A stretch of DNA of 64,000 bases from Rhizobium leguminosarum bv. trifolii WSM1325 (GCA_000023185.1 CP001622.1:2914001-2978000), one strand, 5' to 3'; shown: positions 1 to 8,672, counted from the stretch's first letter. Numbers and translations: made by a program. The notes: generated by a model not told the origin, from the letters alone.

Positions 1-526
1 CCGGATCGACATGCAGCCGTTCAGGATCGACCACGCCGTCGCGATAATGCGCGTAGACGATCTCGCCCATGACGATCTGCCGCGACCGGCCGAGCTCCAG
101 CGTCACGTGCCGCTTGCATTCGAAGGCGGCCGGCGCCTCGGCGATAAAGGGCGAGGCCACCTTCTCGCCCGGCATCGCCGTCAAGCCCGCTTCCTTCAAC
201 TCGTCGACGCCGCGCGGATATTTGGCGCCGCAGACATGCATCGCCTCGGCGATCGCGAAGGAGACGATATTGACCGTGAACACCTCGGTCATGCGGATAT
301 TGTGGCCGGTATCCTTGAACGACATGTCGACATTGTTCTCGACCCCGATCGCAAGGATCGGCGGATCGGCCGAGAGGCAGTTGAAGAAGCTGAAGGGTGC
401 GGCGTTGATCCGGCCGTTTTCGTCGACCGTCGTCACCAGAGCGATCGGGCGCGGAATGATCGTGCCGATCATCAGCTTGTAGCGTTGGCGCTCGGTGAGC
501 TGTTGGAAATCGAAGGAAACGGACAT
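1..526 (-). CDS. Flavin reductase family protein (partial, C-terminus off window)
   Basis: The 175 visible residues form the N-terminal part of a flavin reductase-like (FMN-binding split barrel) protein. The segment IPRPIALVTTVDENGRIN, near residues 25-42, followed by APFSFFN and SADPPILAIG, is typical of the family. Such proteins bind FMN and reduce flavin for a partner, or act alone as oxidoreductases. The ATG at 526-524 lies 3 bp after the stop of the racemase gene, so it is the last visible member of the ABC transporter operon. The family is usually about 200 residues, so only a short C-terminus is missing. The substrate cannot be told. Confidence 0.82.
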   Translation of the reverse strand, partial: MSVSFDFQQLTERQRYKLMIGTIIPRPIALVTTVDENGRINAAPFSFFNCLSADPPILAIGVENNVDMSFKDTGHNIRMTEVFTVNIVSFAIAEAMHVCGAKYPRGVDELKEAGLTAMPGEKVASPFIAEAPAAFECKRHVTLELGRSRQIVMGEIVYAHYRDGVVDPERLHVDP

Positions 527-529
527 CGT

Positions 530-1273
530 TCAGCCGACCTTCAGGACCGGCGAGAAACCGCTCATCGCCCCGGTGAAGGGTTTCGGCAGCGGCGACGCGT
601 AGGAGCCGCGCTTGCTGGTGGAAAGCCCGAGCGACACCAGCGCTTCGGCCTGCTTGACGGCGGCGGCGACACCGTCGACGACAGGCACGCCGTAGATCTG
701 CTGCAGTTCGCGCGCCAGATCGGTCATGCCGGCGCAACCGAGCACGATCGCCTCGGCGCCGTCTTCCAAAAGCGCCCGCTCGATCTCGGCCCTGAGCTTG
801 CCGATCGCGCCCGAGGCCGGATCTTCCAGTTCCAGCACAGGGATGTCTGAGGCGCGCACCTTGGCGCGGTCGCCCATGCCGTAGCGGCGCACCAGATTGT
901 CGATCAGCACCCGCGAGCGCTCCAGCGTCGTCACCACGGTGAAGCGCTGCGCCAGGAAACCAGCCGTCACCACGGCGGACTCGCAAAGCCCGAGGATCGG
1001 CACATCGGCAAAGGTCCGCGCCGCTTCGAGCCCGGTATCGTCGAAGCAGGCGATAACAGCCGCGTCATAGCCTACACCCTGCCGTTCCCTGAGTTCGGCG
1101 AGCAGGCCGGGAATCGCTAAGGCCCCGTCGTAGTGCCCTTCGATGGAAACCGGCCCCATGCGCGAGGTGGCCGCGATGATCTCCGTGCCGGATGCCGCCA
1201 CCGCGCGCGCGGCGGTGGCGGCTTTCTCGGTCATGGAGGCCGTGGTGTTCGGATTGACGATGAGGATGCGCAT
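530..1273 (-). CDS. Hydantoin / Asp-Glu racemase family protein
   Basis: A 247-residue cytoplasmic racemase-like protein. It begins RILIVNPNTTASMTEK, the usual start of the hydantoin racemase (HyuE) branch. Two cysteines lie where the two-base cofactor-independent mechanism needs them: Cys76 in VIACFDDTG and Cys180 in VLGCAGMTD. Known members racemise 5-substituted hydantoins or related compounds such as allantoin. It sits 1 bp after the second permease gene and 3 bp before the flavin reductase gene, so it is clearly cotranscribed with the importer. I infer that it converts an imported cyclic amide or amino acid derivative; the exact substrate is unknown. Confidence 0.85.
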   Translation of the reverse strand: MRILIVNPNTTASMTEKAATAARAVAASGTEIIAATSRMGPVSIEGHYDGALAIPGLLAELRERQGVGYDAAVIACFDDTGLEAARTFADVPILGLCESAVVTAGFLAQRFTVVTTLERSRVLIDNLVRRYGMGDRAKVRASDIPVLELEDPASGAIGKLRAEIERALLEDGAEAIVLGCAGMTDLARELQQIYGVPVVDGVAAAVKQAEALVSLGLSTSKRGSYASPLPKPFTGAMSGFSPVLKVG

Positions 1274-1274
1274 G

Positions 1275-2096
1275 TCAGTTTATCTTTGCCTGCCGCCGGC
1301 TGAGCATCGTCATGATGCCGAGTGCGATGAGAATGATGGTGAAGGAAAACAGCGTCGTCACGGTGCCGAGCGCATAGAGCACCGGCGTCGTGACGTTGGT
1401 GGTCATGCCGTAGATTTCAAGCGGCAGCGTGTTGTAGGTGCCTGATGTCATCAGCGTGCGGGCGAATTCGTCATAGGAGAGCGTGAAGCCGAACAGGCCG
1501 ACGCCGATGAGGCTCGGCGCGATCATCGGCAGCACGACATGGCGGAACGTCTGCCAGGAGCTGGCGCCGAGGTCACGCGCCGCCTCTTCATAGGCCGGCG
1601 AAAAGCGGTTGAAGACGGCAAACATGATCAGCACGCCGAACGGCAGCGTCCAGGTGAGATGCGCGCCGAAGGCCGACGAATACCAGGCGGGCTTCAGCCC
1701 TCCCTCCTGGAAAACGACGCCGATGCCGAGCGAGATGATGATCGACGGCACGACAAGGCTTGCGACCGTGGCATAGAACAGCGCGGTCGAACCGCGGAAA
1801 CGGCGGCGGAAGGCAAGGCCGGCGAGCAGTGAGACGACGACGGTCACCGCCATCACCATCAGCCCGAGGGTGAAGGAGCGGCGGAACGAGGCGCCGAAAT
1901 CGCCGACCGCCTGCTTCTCGAACAGATTGAAGAACCAGTGCGTGGAAATACCGTTCATCGGGAAGGTCAGGCCGCCGTCCGGCCCCTGGAAGGAGAGGAT
2001 CAGGATCGCCGAAAGCGGGCCGTAGAGAAACAGCACGAAGATGATGAAGAAGAGCGCCAACAGATAGAATTCCAGGCCGCGTTTTTCGTGGCTCAT
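1275..2096 (-). CDS. ABC transporter permease, PotC-like
   Basis: A 273-residue inner membrane permease with about six hydrophobic segments, beginning YLLALFFIIFVLFLYGPLSA. The cytoplasmic EAA loop, which contacts the ATPase, reads EEAARDLGASSWQTFRH near residue 170. This is the BPD_transp_1 fold of the spermidine/putrescine (PotC) subfamily. The gene starts 1 bp after the stop of the partner permease and ends 1 bp before the racemase gene. The subfamily also transports opines, amino acid derivatives and other cations, so the polyamine label is only a class label. Confidence 0.9.
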   Translation of the reverse strand: MSHEKRGLEFYLLALFFIIFVLFLYGPLSAILILSFQGPDGGLTFPMNGISTHWFFNLFEKQAVGDFGASFRRSFTLGLMVMAVTVVVSLLAGLAFRRRFRGSTALFYATVASLVVPSIIISLGIGVVFQEGGLKPAWYSSAFGAHLTWTLPFGVLIMFAVFNRFSPAYEEAARDLGASSWQTFRHVVLPMIAPSLIGVGLFGFTLSYDEFARTLMTSGTYNTLPLEIYGMTTNVTTPVLYALGTVTTLFSFTIILIALGIMTMLSRRQAKIN

Positions 2097-2097
2097 C

Positions 2098-3012
2098 TCA
2101 AAGCTCCTTGCGGATGTCGACGACGCGCAGGATGGCCGCGACCATCAACAGCACGACGGCGAGCAGCACCACTGCATTGGCGGCAGCGGCCGGATATTGC
2201 AGCAGCGACATCTGGTTCTTCATCATCAGCGCCACCGAAGCGCTCTGGCCGCCGGACATCACCTGCACCGTCGAAAAGTCAGCCATGACGAGCGTGACGA
2301 CGAAGATCGTGCCGATCGCCATGCCGGGTTTGGCGAGCGGGAAGACGACGTTCCACAACACCTGCCAGCCGGAGGCGCCGGCATCGCGCGCCGCCTCGAA
2401 CAGCGATCGGTCGATGCGCATGAGCGTGTTGAAGATCGGCGTCACCATAAACAGCGTATAGAGGTGCACCATGGCGAGCACGACGGCGAAATCGGAATAG
2501 AGCAGCCATTCGATCGGCTGCGGGATGATGCCCATCTTGATCAGCGTCGAATTGACGAGGCCGTTGCGCCCGAGCACCGGGATCCACGAGATCATGCGGA
2601 TGATGTTCGAGGTCATGAACGGCACGGTGCAGACGAGGAAGAGGATCATCTGCGTCGAGGTCTTGCGGACGTGGAAGGCCAGGAAATAGGCGACCCAGAA
2701 ACCGATGACGAGCGTCAGCGCCCAGACGATCGCAGTGAATTTCAGCGTGTTGAGATAGATCTTCCACGTCACCCACGAACCGAGCGTGTCGGTGTAGTTC
2801 ATCGTCAGGAAATCGGGATAGAGACCGGCAAAGTCGTAGTCCCAGAAGCTGACGACCGCGATCATGGCGATTGGCAGCAGGAAGAACAAGCCGAGAATGA
2901 CGAACAGCGGCGTCGCCTGGAGATAGGAGATCGCCGATGGGGAAAGCCTCAGTCCGCGCCCGCCGCGCGCGCCCTGGCCATCCTCCTCCGTTTCCGCTGC
3001 GATGGTCGCCAT
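2098..3012 (-). CDS. ABC transporter permease, PotB-like
   Basis: A 304-residue permease of the PotB type. After a short charged N-terminus comes the first membrane helix (ATPLFVILGLFFLLPIAMIA, about residues 33-52). The EAA loop FEAARDAGASGWQVLW lies about 85 residues from the C-terminus. I chose the ATG at 3012 (MATIAAETEED); the open frame extends upstream to 3192 but that part crosses an intergenic inverted repeat and has no protein-like character. It should form the membrane channel together with the PotC-like protein that follows it directly. Confidence 0.9.
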   Translation of the reverse strand: MATIAAETEEDGQGARGGRGLRLSPSAISYLQATPLFVILGLFFLLPIAMIAVVSFWDYDFAGLYPDFLTMNYTDTLGSWVTWKIYLNTLKFTAIVWALTLVIGFWVAYFLAFHVRKTSTQMILFLVCTVPFMTSNIIRMISWIPVLGRNGLVNSTLIKMGIIPQPIEWLLYSDFAVVLAMVHLYTLFMVTPIFNTLMRIDRSLFEAARDAGASGWQVLWNVVFPLAKPGMAIGTIFVVTLVMADFSTVQVMSGGQSASVALMMKNQMSLLQYPAAAANAVVLLAVVLLMVAAILRVVDIRKEL

Positions 3013-3321
3013 GATCCGGTTCTCCGTTCTGATTACGTCAAGTGGAACGAAGGAGCGTGCCGCCCCCTCATCCGCCTGCCGGCACCTTTGCCTGGGTCGA
3101 GCCACTGGTCTCGACCCGTCCTTTCGGCCCCCCACTGGGGAGAAGAGATTCGCGGCAGCGCCTAGACTACCGCGAACTTGATTTTGTCTCACGACGTGGC
3201 CACGGACTCCCTCTTCTCCCCAGCGGGGAGAAGGTGGCCCGAAGGGTCGGATGAGGGGGCGGAGCGAAGCGACGTCTTGAGCATCGCGAAAGACAGTAGC
3301 TCTCCGCCCTCTCGACGTGGA
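3013..3321. repeat. Nested inverted repeat between binding-protein and permease genes
   Basis: This 309-bp gap holds no gene. It carries two nested pairs of inverted arms. The outer pair is GCCCCCTCATCCG (3062-3074) with CGGATGAGGGGGC (3248-3260). The inner pair is CTGGGGAGAAGAG (3135-3147) with CTCTTCTCCCCAG (3211-3223). The 3209-3261 part is nearly the same as 34561-34610, so it is a dispersed element. In the transcript it would fold just after the binding-protein cistron, a place where hairpins often stabilise the upstream message and lower permease output; that role is inferred. Confidence 0.75.
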
Positions 3322-4620
3322 TCAGGCAGCGATGAACTCGTTCCAGCGACGGACCATGTAGCGGTCCTCGTCCATGACGGAGTTCCAGCAGGCGACAGCA
3401 CCCATGCGGGCTTCGAAGGAACCGCCGTCGCGAACGGCACCGGCCTTCTCCATGACCTTGCCCTCGGGAGACAGAATGTCGCCGGCAGCCGGCTTGCCTT
3501 CGATCCAGTAGCCCCATTCGTCGGCCGACATGAATCCCTTGGCGGTGTCCATGCAGGCGGAATAGTACCCTTGGCGGTTGAGATAGCCGCCGACCCAGCC
3601 GGACGTGTACCAGTTGATGTATTCATAGGCGGCGTCGAGCTGCGCGCCCTTGAGGTGCGAGGCGAGACCGAGACCGCCGCCCCAGGCGCGGTAGCCTTCC
3701 TTGAGCGGCTGGAAGGTGCAGGCGATACCCTTCGAACGGACGGCGGCGACAGCCGGCGACCACATCGACTGGATGACCACTTCGCCCGACGCCATCAGGT
3801 TCACCGACTCGTCGAAGCTCTTCCAGAAGGCGCGGAACTGGCCGTCGCCCTTGGCCTTGATGAGGAATTCGATCGTCTTGTCGATTTCTTCCTTCGTCAT
3901 GTTGCCCTTGTCGGCATATTTGATCTTGCCGGAAGCTTCCATGATCATCGCCGCATCCATGATGCCGATCGACGGGATGTTGAGGATCGCGGTTTTGCCC
4001 TTGAAGGCGGGATCGAGAATATCGGCCCAGCTGGTGATCGGACGGCCGGTGAGATCAGGACGGATGCCGAGCGTGTCGGCATTGTAGATGGTCGGAACCA
4101 TCGTCATCCACTGCGTCGGCTCCTTGGCAAACTTCTTGGAATCCTGCGCTTCGACGAAGCCGACCGTGTGCGGCGCCGTGCCCTGGGCGATGACGCTGTC
4201 TGCCTTCAGTTTGCCGTTGATGAACAGCGGCACGATCTTGTCGTAATATTTCAGCTTCTTGACGTCCATCGGCTGCATCACGCCGGTCGGGAACACCTTC
4301 TTGGCGATCCAGTATTCGACGTCGGCAATGTCGTAGCTGTCAGGCTGGGTGACGGCGCGCTGGGCGGCGGCGTCGGAATCGGTTGCCGTCATCTCCAGCG
4401 TGATGCCGAGATCGGCCTTGCACTTCTCGGCGATGGCATTGATGTTCGAAACGCCGGTGCCGAACTGGCGAAGCGTGATGTTCGTCTGCGCCCAGATGGT
4501 GGGAAAGCCGGTGATGGCGCCGGAGCCGGCGATGGCGCCGACGGCAGCAGCACCCGTCTTCAGCAGCGTGCGGCGGGAAAGCCCCTTTTCCGCCTTGGTC
4601 GATGTCGTTTCAGTCGTCAT
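3322..4620 (-). CDS. ABC transporter substrate-binding protein, Tat-exported
   Basis: A 432-residue periplasmic binding protein of the spermidine/putrescine-like (SBP_bac) class. The N-terminus has a twin-arginine signal, SRRTLLKTGAAAVGAIAGSG, with likely cleavage after IWAQ, so it is probably folded before export. I chose the ATG at 4620 (MTTETTS), just ahead of this signal; the longer frame to 4779 overlaps the ATPase gene. It lies between the ATPase gene (52 bp away) and the permeases, and should deliver the ligand to them. The ligand cannot be read from the sequence. Confidence 0.9.
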   Translation of the reverse strand: MTTETTSTKAEKGLSRRTLLKTGAAAVGAIAGSGAITGFPTIWAQTNITLRQFGTGVSNINAIAEKCKADLGITLEMTATDSDAAAQRAVTQPDSYDIADVEYWIAKKVFPTGVMQPMDVKKLKYYDKIVPLFINGKLKADSVIAQGTAPHTVGFVEAQDSKKFAKEPTQWMTMVPTIYNADTLGIRPDLTGRPITSWADILDPAFKGKTAILNIPSIGIMDAAMIMEASGKIKYADKGNMTKEEIDKTIEFLIKAKGDGQFRAFWKSFDESVNLMASGEVVIQSMWSPAVAAVRSKGIACTFQPLKEGYRAWGGGLGLASHLKGAQLDAAYEYINWYTSGWVGGYLNRQGYYSACMDTAKGFMSADEWGYWIEGKPAAGDILSPEGKVMEKAGAVRDGGSFEARMGAVACWNSVMDEDRYMVRRWNEFIAA

Positions 4621-4672
4621 GTCAGTTCCCCTTTTCTTGGATGGAAGGTTCAGTGTTCTTGATGGTGATGGC

Positions 4673-5764
4673 TCATGCGGAAGAGCGGCCGAGAAGCACG
4701 GCATCGTCGAGCGCCCAGCTGAGCGAGACGGTGTCGCCGACGGCAACCGGCCGGGCGAAATAGTCGCCGTCGTCGGCAATGACGGTGAAGTCGTCGCTGC
4801 CGGCGCCGAGGACGGTAATCTTCACGGAAGAGCCGCGATATTCGATGTTGGAGACGATACCGTCGAAGCCGAGCGTCCATTCGGTCGCCACCTGCAGGCG
4901 CACGCGGTCGGTGCGGATACCGATATCGATGGGCTCGCCGACTTCCCTGCCCGTCCCGCGCACGGAAAAGCTCTGACCTTCCGGCACGGTCATGACGAGC
5001 ACGCCGTTCTCGTTCGACGTCACCCGGCCGGACAGCACATTGTGGTCGCCCATGAACCGCGCGACGAAGGCCGTCGCCGGCCGCTCGAAGACCTCGCGCG
5101 GGGCGGCCGCCTGCTCGATCCGGCCGTCATTCATGATGACGATGACGTCGGCGAGCGCCATCGCCTCTTCCTGGCTGTGGGTGACATGCACGAAGGTGAT
5201 GCCGAGCGACTTCTGCAGCTTCTTGAGTTCGGCGCGCATGCGGATCTTCAGGAACGGATCGAGCGCCGACAGCGGCTCGTCGAGCAGCAGCGCTTCCGGA
5301 TCGGTGATCAGCGCGCGCGCCAGCGCCACGCGCTGCTGCTGGCCGCCGGAAAGCTGGGCCGGACGCCTATTGGCATAGGCCTCCATCTGCATCAGCTTCA
5401 GCATTTCGAGCGCCTTGGCCTGCCGCTCTTGCCTATCGATACCCTTCATCTTCAGGCTGAAGGCGACGTTGTCGATCAAATCGAGATGCGGGAAAAGCGC
5501 GTAGGATTGGAACATCATCGCCGTGCCACGCCTGGCCGGCGGAAAATCGGTGACGACCACATTGCCGAGGCGAATATCGCCCGACGAGATGCTCTCGTGG
5601 CCGGCGATCATGCGCAGTGTCGAGGTCTTGCCGCAGCCCGATGGGCCAAGAAAGCAGCAATAGGAGCCGGCGGGGATCTTCAGGCTGATCGCATGGACCG
5701 CCGTCGTCGCGCCATAAACCTTCGAAACGGATACTATATCGATCTCTGCCGCTTTCGACATCAT
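4673..5764 (-). CDS. ABC transporter ATP-binding protein, PotA-like
   Basis: A 363-residue ATPase that powers the importer at the inner face of the membrane. The Walker A motif GPSGCGKTS is at residues 40-48, the signature LSGGQQQR at 138-145, and Walker B LLLDEP at 159-164, followed by a TOBE-type C-terminal domain as in PotA/MalK proteins. Two adjacent ATG codons (5764 and 5761) follow GGGGAAGG; the second has the better spacing. It is the first gene of the operon, facing the GntR gene across a 263-bp divergent control region. Confidence 0.9.
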   Translation of the reverse strand: MMSKAAEIDIVSVSKVYGATTAVHAISLKIPAGSYCCFLGPSGCGKTSTLRMIAGHESISSGDIRLGNVVVTDFPPARRGTAMMFQSYALFPHLDLIDNVAFSLKMKGIDRQERQAKALEMLKLMQMEAYANRRPAQLSGGQQQRVALARALITDPEALLLDEPLSALDPFLKIRMRAELKKLQKSLGITFVHVTHSQEEAMALADVIVIMNDGRIEQAAAPREVFERPATAFVARFMGDHNVLSGRVTSNENGVLVMTVPEGQSFSVRGTGREVGEPIDIGIRTDRVRLQVATEWTLGFDGIVSNIEYRGSSVKITVLGAGSDDFTVIADDGDYFARPVAVGDTVSLSWALDDAVLLGRSSA

Positions 5765-5932
5765 GCCTTCCCCTGTTCGGAAAAGACGATGCATCTGCCG
5801 TGCCAGACTCCGATGCTTGCAGCAAGCCATTGCGAAATAATGATTTTATCAACACCGCAATGGAGAGAGCAAATTATAGGCGCAAAGCGATCTGCACATG
5901 ATTTAGGCTATCGTGCGCAATTTGTGCAAAAC

Positions 5933-5944
5933 ATCGTATACAAT
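5933..5944. promoter_or_regulatory. Candidate operator in the divergent GntR/ABC region
   Basis: The segment ATCGTATACAAT centres on the palindrome GTATAC (5936-5941) about 90 bp before the GntR start and 170 bp before the ATPase start. FCD-type GntR proteins often bind short GT-rich/AC-rich palindromes in such divergent regions. The surroundings are AT-rich compared with the genes. This is a weak, pattern-based call. Confidence 0.3.
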
Positions 5945-6027
5945 CCGATTGCAATTTCGGGGACAAATTCTGTTTAACTTTACCACGAAGCCGGGTATGG
6001 TTTGCCGACCATCAGGAAATAAATTTC

Positions 6028-6738
6028 ATGAAATCCGCCGCCAAGGCTCAGCAGGCCGAAGACTCCGCCGAAACCGGCGCGCAACAGATTCGCGATGCCA
6101 TTCGCGAAGCGATCGTCGAGCGCAGGCTCTCGCCCGGCACCAAGCTTTCAGAAAGCGATGTCGGCAATCTCTTCAACGTCAGCCGCACGCTTGCGCGCGC
6201 CGCCCTGCAGGCGCTCTCCTATGAAGGCCTTGTCAGCGTCGAGAAGAACCGCGGCGCCTTCGTCGCCTATCCCTCGCCCGAAGAGGCTCGCCAGATTTTT
6301 TCCGCCCGCCGCCTGGTCGAGCCAGGCATATTGCGCGAGGCGGCGGCGCGGATCACGCCTGACGATATTAGCCATTTGCGACAGCTTCTGCTGGAAGAAG
6401 GCCGCCTGATGAGCGAGCGCGGTCAGACGGCGCGCCGCGCCGAAATCAAGGCATCGGGCGATTTTCATCTGATGCTGGCGGCCATATCGGGCAATTCGAT
6501 CATGCAGCGCTTCATGGAAGAGCTCGTCGCCCGCTCCTCGCTGGTGATTGCGCTCTACGGGCAATCGACCGCATCGAGCTGCGGCCATTCCGAACATGGT
6601 GACATAATCTCGGCAATCGAAGCCGACGAACTCGACCGCGCCTGCCAGCTGATGCTGCACCACATCACCCATATCGAGGCCGATCTCGACCTGCGCGAAC
6701 GCAAGAGCCTGGGTCTCAAGGAAGCCTTCGAACTCTGA
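6028..6738 (+). CDS. GntR family transcriptional regulator (FCD domain)
   Basis: A 236-residue DNA-binding regulator. An N-terminal winged helix (about residues 20-90) contains KLSESDVGNLFNVSRTLARAAL and SVEKNRGAFVAYPSPEEARQ, followed by a helical FCD ligand-binding domain to about residue 225. FCD regulators sense organic acids, amino acids or their derivatives, usually the substrate of the genes they control. It is divergent from the ABC importer/racemase/flavin reductase operon, so it is the likely regulator of that operon. Confidence 0.9.
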   Translation: MKSAAKAQQAEDSAETGAQQIRDAIREAIVERRLSPGTKLSESDVGNLFNVSRTLARAALQALSYEGLVSVEKNRGAFVAYPSPEEARQIFSARRLVEPGILREAAARITPDDISHLRQLLLEEGRLMSERGQTARRAEIKASGDFHLMLAAISGNSIMQRFMEELVARSSLVIALYGQSTASSCGHSEHGDIISAIEADELDRACQLMLHHITHIEADLDLRERKSLGLKEAFEL

Positions 6739-6800
6739 ACATGCAAAAGATGCGGGCGCGGATGCTTCCCGCGCCGCGCTTCAAACGGACTCTCGAAACG

Positions 6801-7214
6801 CTACCAGGGCGTCTTCTTCGGCAGCAATTCAAAAGCCGCGAAGATATCCTCGGCGGTCATTGGCTCGCTCGAGCGCAGCTTCACGATTCCGTCCCGTCCG
6901 AGCAGGATCAGCCCGAACTCGCCGGACGGCGGTCCCTGCAGCCGATTGCGAATATCGTCGGCATCGAGGTCCCAGTCATCGTCGAACAGCGCAAACGCGC
7001 CGCCGCCAGCAATACTGAACACCTCGACGTCTTCCTCGATCAGGCGCATATGCGCCTTGCGCAGCCATTCATCCTGGATGAGCGCGCGGTCATCTTGCGC
7101 ATCGGCGAAGATGATCAGCACTCGTTTTCTGTCGCGAAACTGCTCCAGCGATTGCGGAAGCTCAGGCTCACGCCTGGGAGTACCGATGATTTCATGAACA
7201 AAAGATTTCAGCAT
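6801..7214 (-). CDS. DUF4174 domain protein
   Basis: A 137-residue protein with the DUF4174 pattern: RKRVLIIFADAQDDRALIQ near the N-terminus, a central acidic stretch and LLGRDGIVKLRSSEPMTAED near the end. The fold is expected to be thioredoxin-like, but no CxxC is present, so redox activity is unlikely. I chose ATG 7214 because GAGGA lies 9 bases upstream; an ATG three codons earlier (7223) abuts the same GAGGA. It stands alone, and its function is unknown. Confidence 0.7.
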   Translation of the reverse strand: MLKSFVHEIIGTPRREPELPQSLEQFRDRKRVLIIFADAQDDRALIQDEWLRKAHMRLIEEDVEVFSIAGGGAFALFDDDWDLDADDIRNRLQGPPSGEFGLILLGRDGIVKLRSSEPMTAEDIFAAFELLPKKTPW

Positions 7215-7335
7215 GGTGCTCATTCCTCGGCCATCGCTTGATGTGGCCGTGCCTGCCGGATTAAACGGCTGGCAATAAGCGAGGTTCCGCCAAAAGCGGA
7301 AAAGGATCGCAGCCATGGCCGCGATCCTTATTCTA

Positions 7336-7719
7336 TCAGTCGCGGCCCTGGTCTTCGGACGCGTGGGCCGACACGGCGACGAGATCCGCAGCCCCGGTGA
7401 CGAGAAGGCGCTTGCGCACCAAAACGCGCATGACACGCGCCGCCGTCGAGAAGGTCATCTGGTCGAGCGGGCCTTCGCCCTCCCACGGCTTGGTCAGCCG
7501 TTCGGTGACGGCGCCGACGATGTTCATCGGCACGATGTCGGTGCATTCGCGCATGGCTTCAAAAACGAAGCTGATCGGCATGACCCGTCCTTCGTAGGTC
7601 ACGATCGGTTCGGTCAATTCGCTGTCCCATTCCTCGAAGGCATAGAGCGCTTCGCGAAACAGCTGCTGGAGGTTAAACGGCGCGTGGCCGTCATGAAGTG
7701 GCGGCAGTGCATTCATCAT
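7336..7719 (-). CDS. Conserved hypothetical protein, 127 aa
   Basis: Not recognised. A soluble protein of 127 residues with no signal peptide or membrane segment. It contains FREALYAFEEWDSELTEPIV and ISFVFEAMRECTDIVPMNIV. The start is supported by GAGGAG seven bases before two adjacent ATG codons (7719, 7716), and codon use matches neighbours. It is 121 bp upstream of the DUF4174 gene on the same strand, so they may be cotranscribed. Confidence 0.7.
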   Translation of the reverse strand: MMNALPPLHDGHAPFNLQQLFREALYAFEEWDSELTEPIVTYEGRVMPISFVFEAMRECTDIVPMNIVGAVTERLTKPWEGEGPLDQMTFSTAARVMRVLVRKRLLVTGAADLVAVSAHASEDQGRD

Positions 7720-8016
7720 GTCTGTCTCCTCTTGATGGGTTGAAGCCAAAGTCCTCCGGTCTCGGTCGCGCCAACGCGGGGAACGGAACATTTCGCTGCC
7801 CCTGCGAACCGAATAACACTATTGATTCTATAGAGTAACGCGCCGGCGTAAAGCCCATTTATCCGCCACCGCGGAAGCGATTTCCATAACACCTTGATAT
7901 TCTTGCGTGTTTTAGACGAAATTTTCTCCGCGCACACCAGCCTTAAAAATCTATGCCACCCGCCTAGGATCGCTCCGAAATGGCACGGCGAGGGCGAAAA
8001 AACCCTGAAAACTCAC

Positions 8017-8041
8017 GGAACTTTTGTAGCTGTAATTTGTT
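8017..8041 (+). promoter_or_regulatory. Possible EcfG (general stress) type promoter
   Basis: GGAAC at 8017-8021 is followed after 16 bases by TGTT (8038-8041). The alphaproteobacterial general stress sigma factor EcfG recognises GGAAC-N16/17-CGTT, so the -10 has one mismatch. It ends about 40 bp before the two small genes that follow, one of which is a DUF2934 protein. Tentative. Confidence 0.3.
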
Positions 8042-8081
8042 TTGTTCTCACAATTCGCAACACACACTGGGGTTACCACCA

Positions 8082-8288
8082 ATGACGCAAATCCGTGAAC
8101 CGGAGCGCCGCAGCAGGATCCTGCGCGGCCGCCCCTATAGCCTTGATGAATTCGCCTCCAAATATGGCCTCCGAAACGAGCAGGCAGAAAGCCTGTTCAC
8201 CCGTTTCGGGCCGTCCTCGATCGAACTCGACCTGCTGATGGCAGCCAAGCGCCGGCCGCCGGTTCTGCAGGACGGAATTGCCGAATAG
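8082..8288 (+). CDS. Small hypothetical protein, 68 aa
   Basis: Not recognised. The protein is basic at its N-terminus (REPERRSRILRGRPYS) and contains LDEFASKYGLRNEQAESLF, which resembles a single helix-turn-helix, so DNA binding is possible but unproven. I chose ATG 8082; the frame is open upstream, but those residues look non-coding. It ends 25 bp before the DUF2934 gene, suggesting one transcript. Confidence 0.6.
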   Translation: MTQIREPERRSRILRGRPYSLDEFASKYGLRNEQAESLFTRFGPSSIELDLLMAAKRRPPVLQDGIAE

Positions 8289-8313
8289 CACTTTTGACGA
8301 ATGGAATAGAGAG

Positions 8314-8553
8314 ATGAGCGATAGACGCCACGAATGGATCAGCAAACGGGCTTACGCGATCTGGGAGGAACAGGGCCGGCCTGATGGCCGCGGCGACGAG
8401 CACTGGCGCCAGGCCGTTGCCGAACGAGACGCGCTGGAGCGCACGCAGGCCTCGTCCGATGGTCGCGAGGTCCTGGTGAAGTTTCGCCCGAAGCCGCAAC
8501 GGCCCGAAGCGCCATGCGCCGGCTGGTTCAGCCCAACCGCAAACGTCGGCTGA
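8314..8553 (+). CDS. DUF2934 family protein
   Basis: A 79-residue protein whose first half, RRHEWISKRAYAIWEEQGRP followed by HWRQAVAERDALE, matches the DUF2934 pattern (a short helical segment with conserved W and RAY..WE). The family is common and multicopy in rhizobia and has no known function. ATG 8314 follows an AGAGAG stretch. A terminator hairpin lies 20 bp after the stop. Confidence 0.7.
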   Translation: MSDRRHEWISKRAYAIWEEQGRPDGRGDEHWRQAVAERDALERTQASSDGREVLVKFRPKPQRPEAPCAGWFSPTANVG

Positions 8554-8573
8554 ACCCTTTCTCACACCGGACC

Positions 8574-8606
8574 GGGCCGCTTAATCCGTACAGGATGAAG
8601 CGGCCC
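8574..8606 (+). terminator. Hairpin after the DUF2934 gene
   Basis: GGGCCGCTT (8574-8582) pairs with AAGCGGCCC (8598-8606), with a nested ATCC/GGAT stem inside. No U-run follows, so it may end transcription weakly or protect the 3' end. Confidence 0.6.
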
Positions 8607-8672
8607 AATCGCGGCGAATCCCGTGGCTCAATCCCCTGCGGGATCGCGCCGCTCGATGCCAGATCGAGCAAC

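Noticed and set aside
11..850. 279-residue plus-strand frame at the left edge
   Set aside because: It is the antisense of the flavin reductase and racemase genes, with charged low-complexity content and no domain.
3178..4662. 494-residue plus-strand frame
   Set aside because: It lies wholly opposite the binding-protein gene, whose Tat signal and family fit are clear.
4349..5977. 542-residue plus-strand frame
   Set aside because: Antisense of the ATPase gene, which has all ABC motifs.
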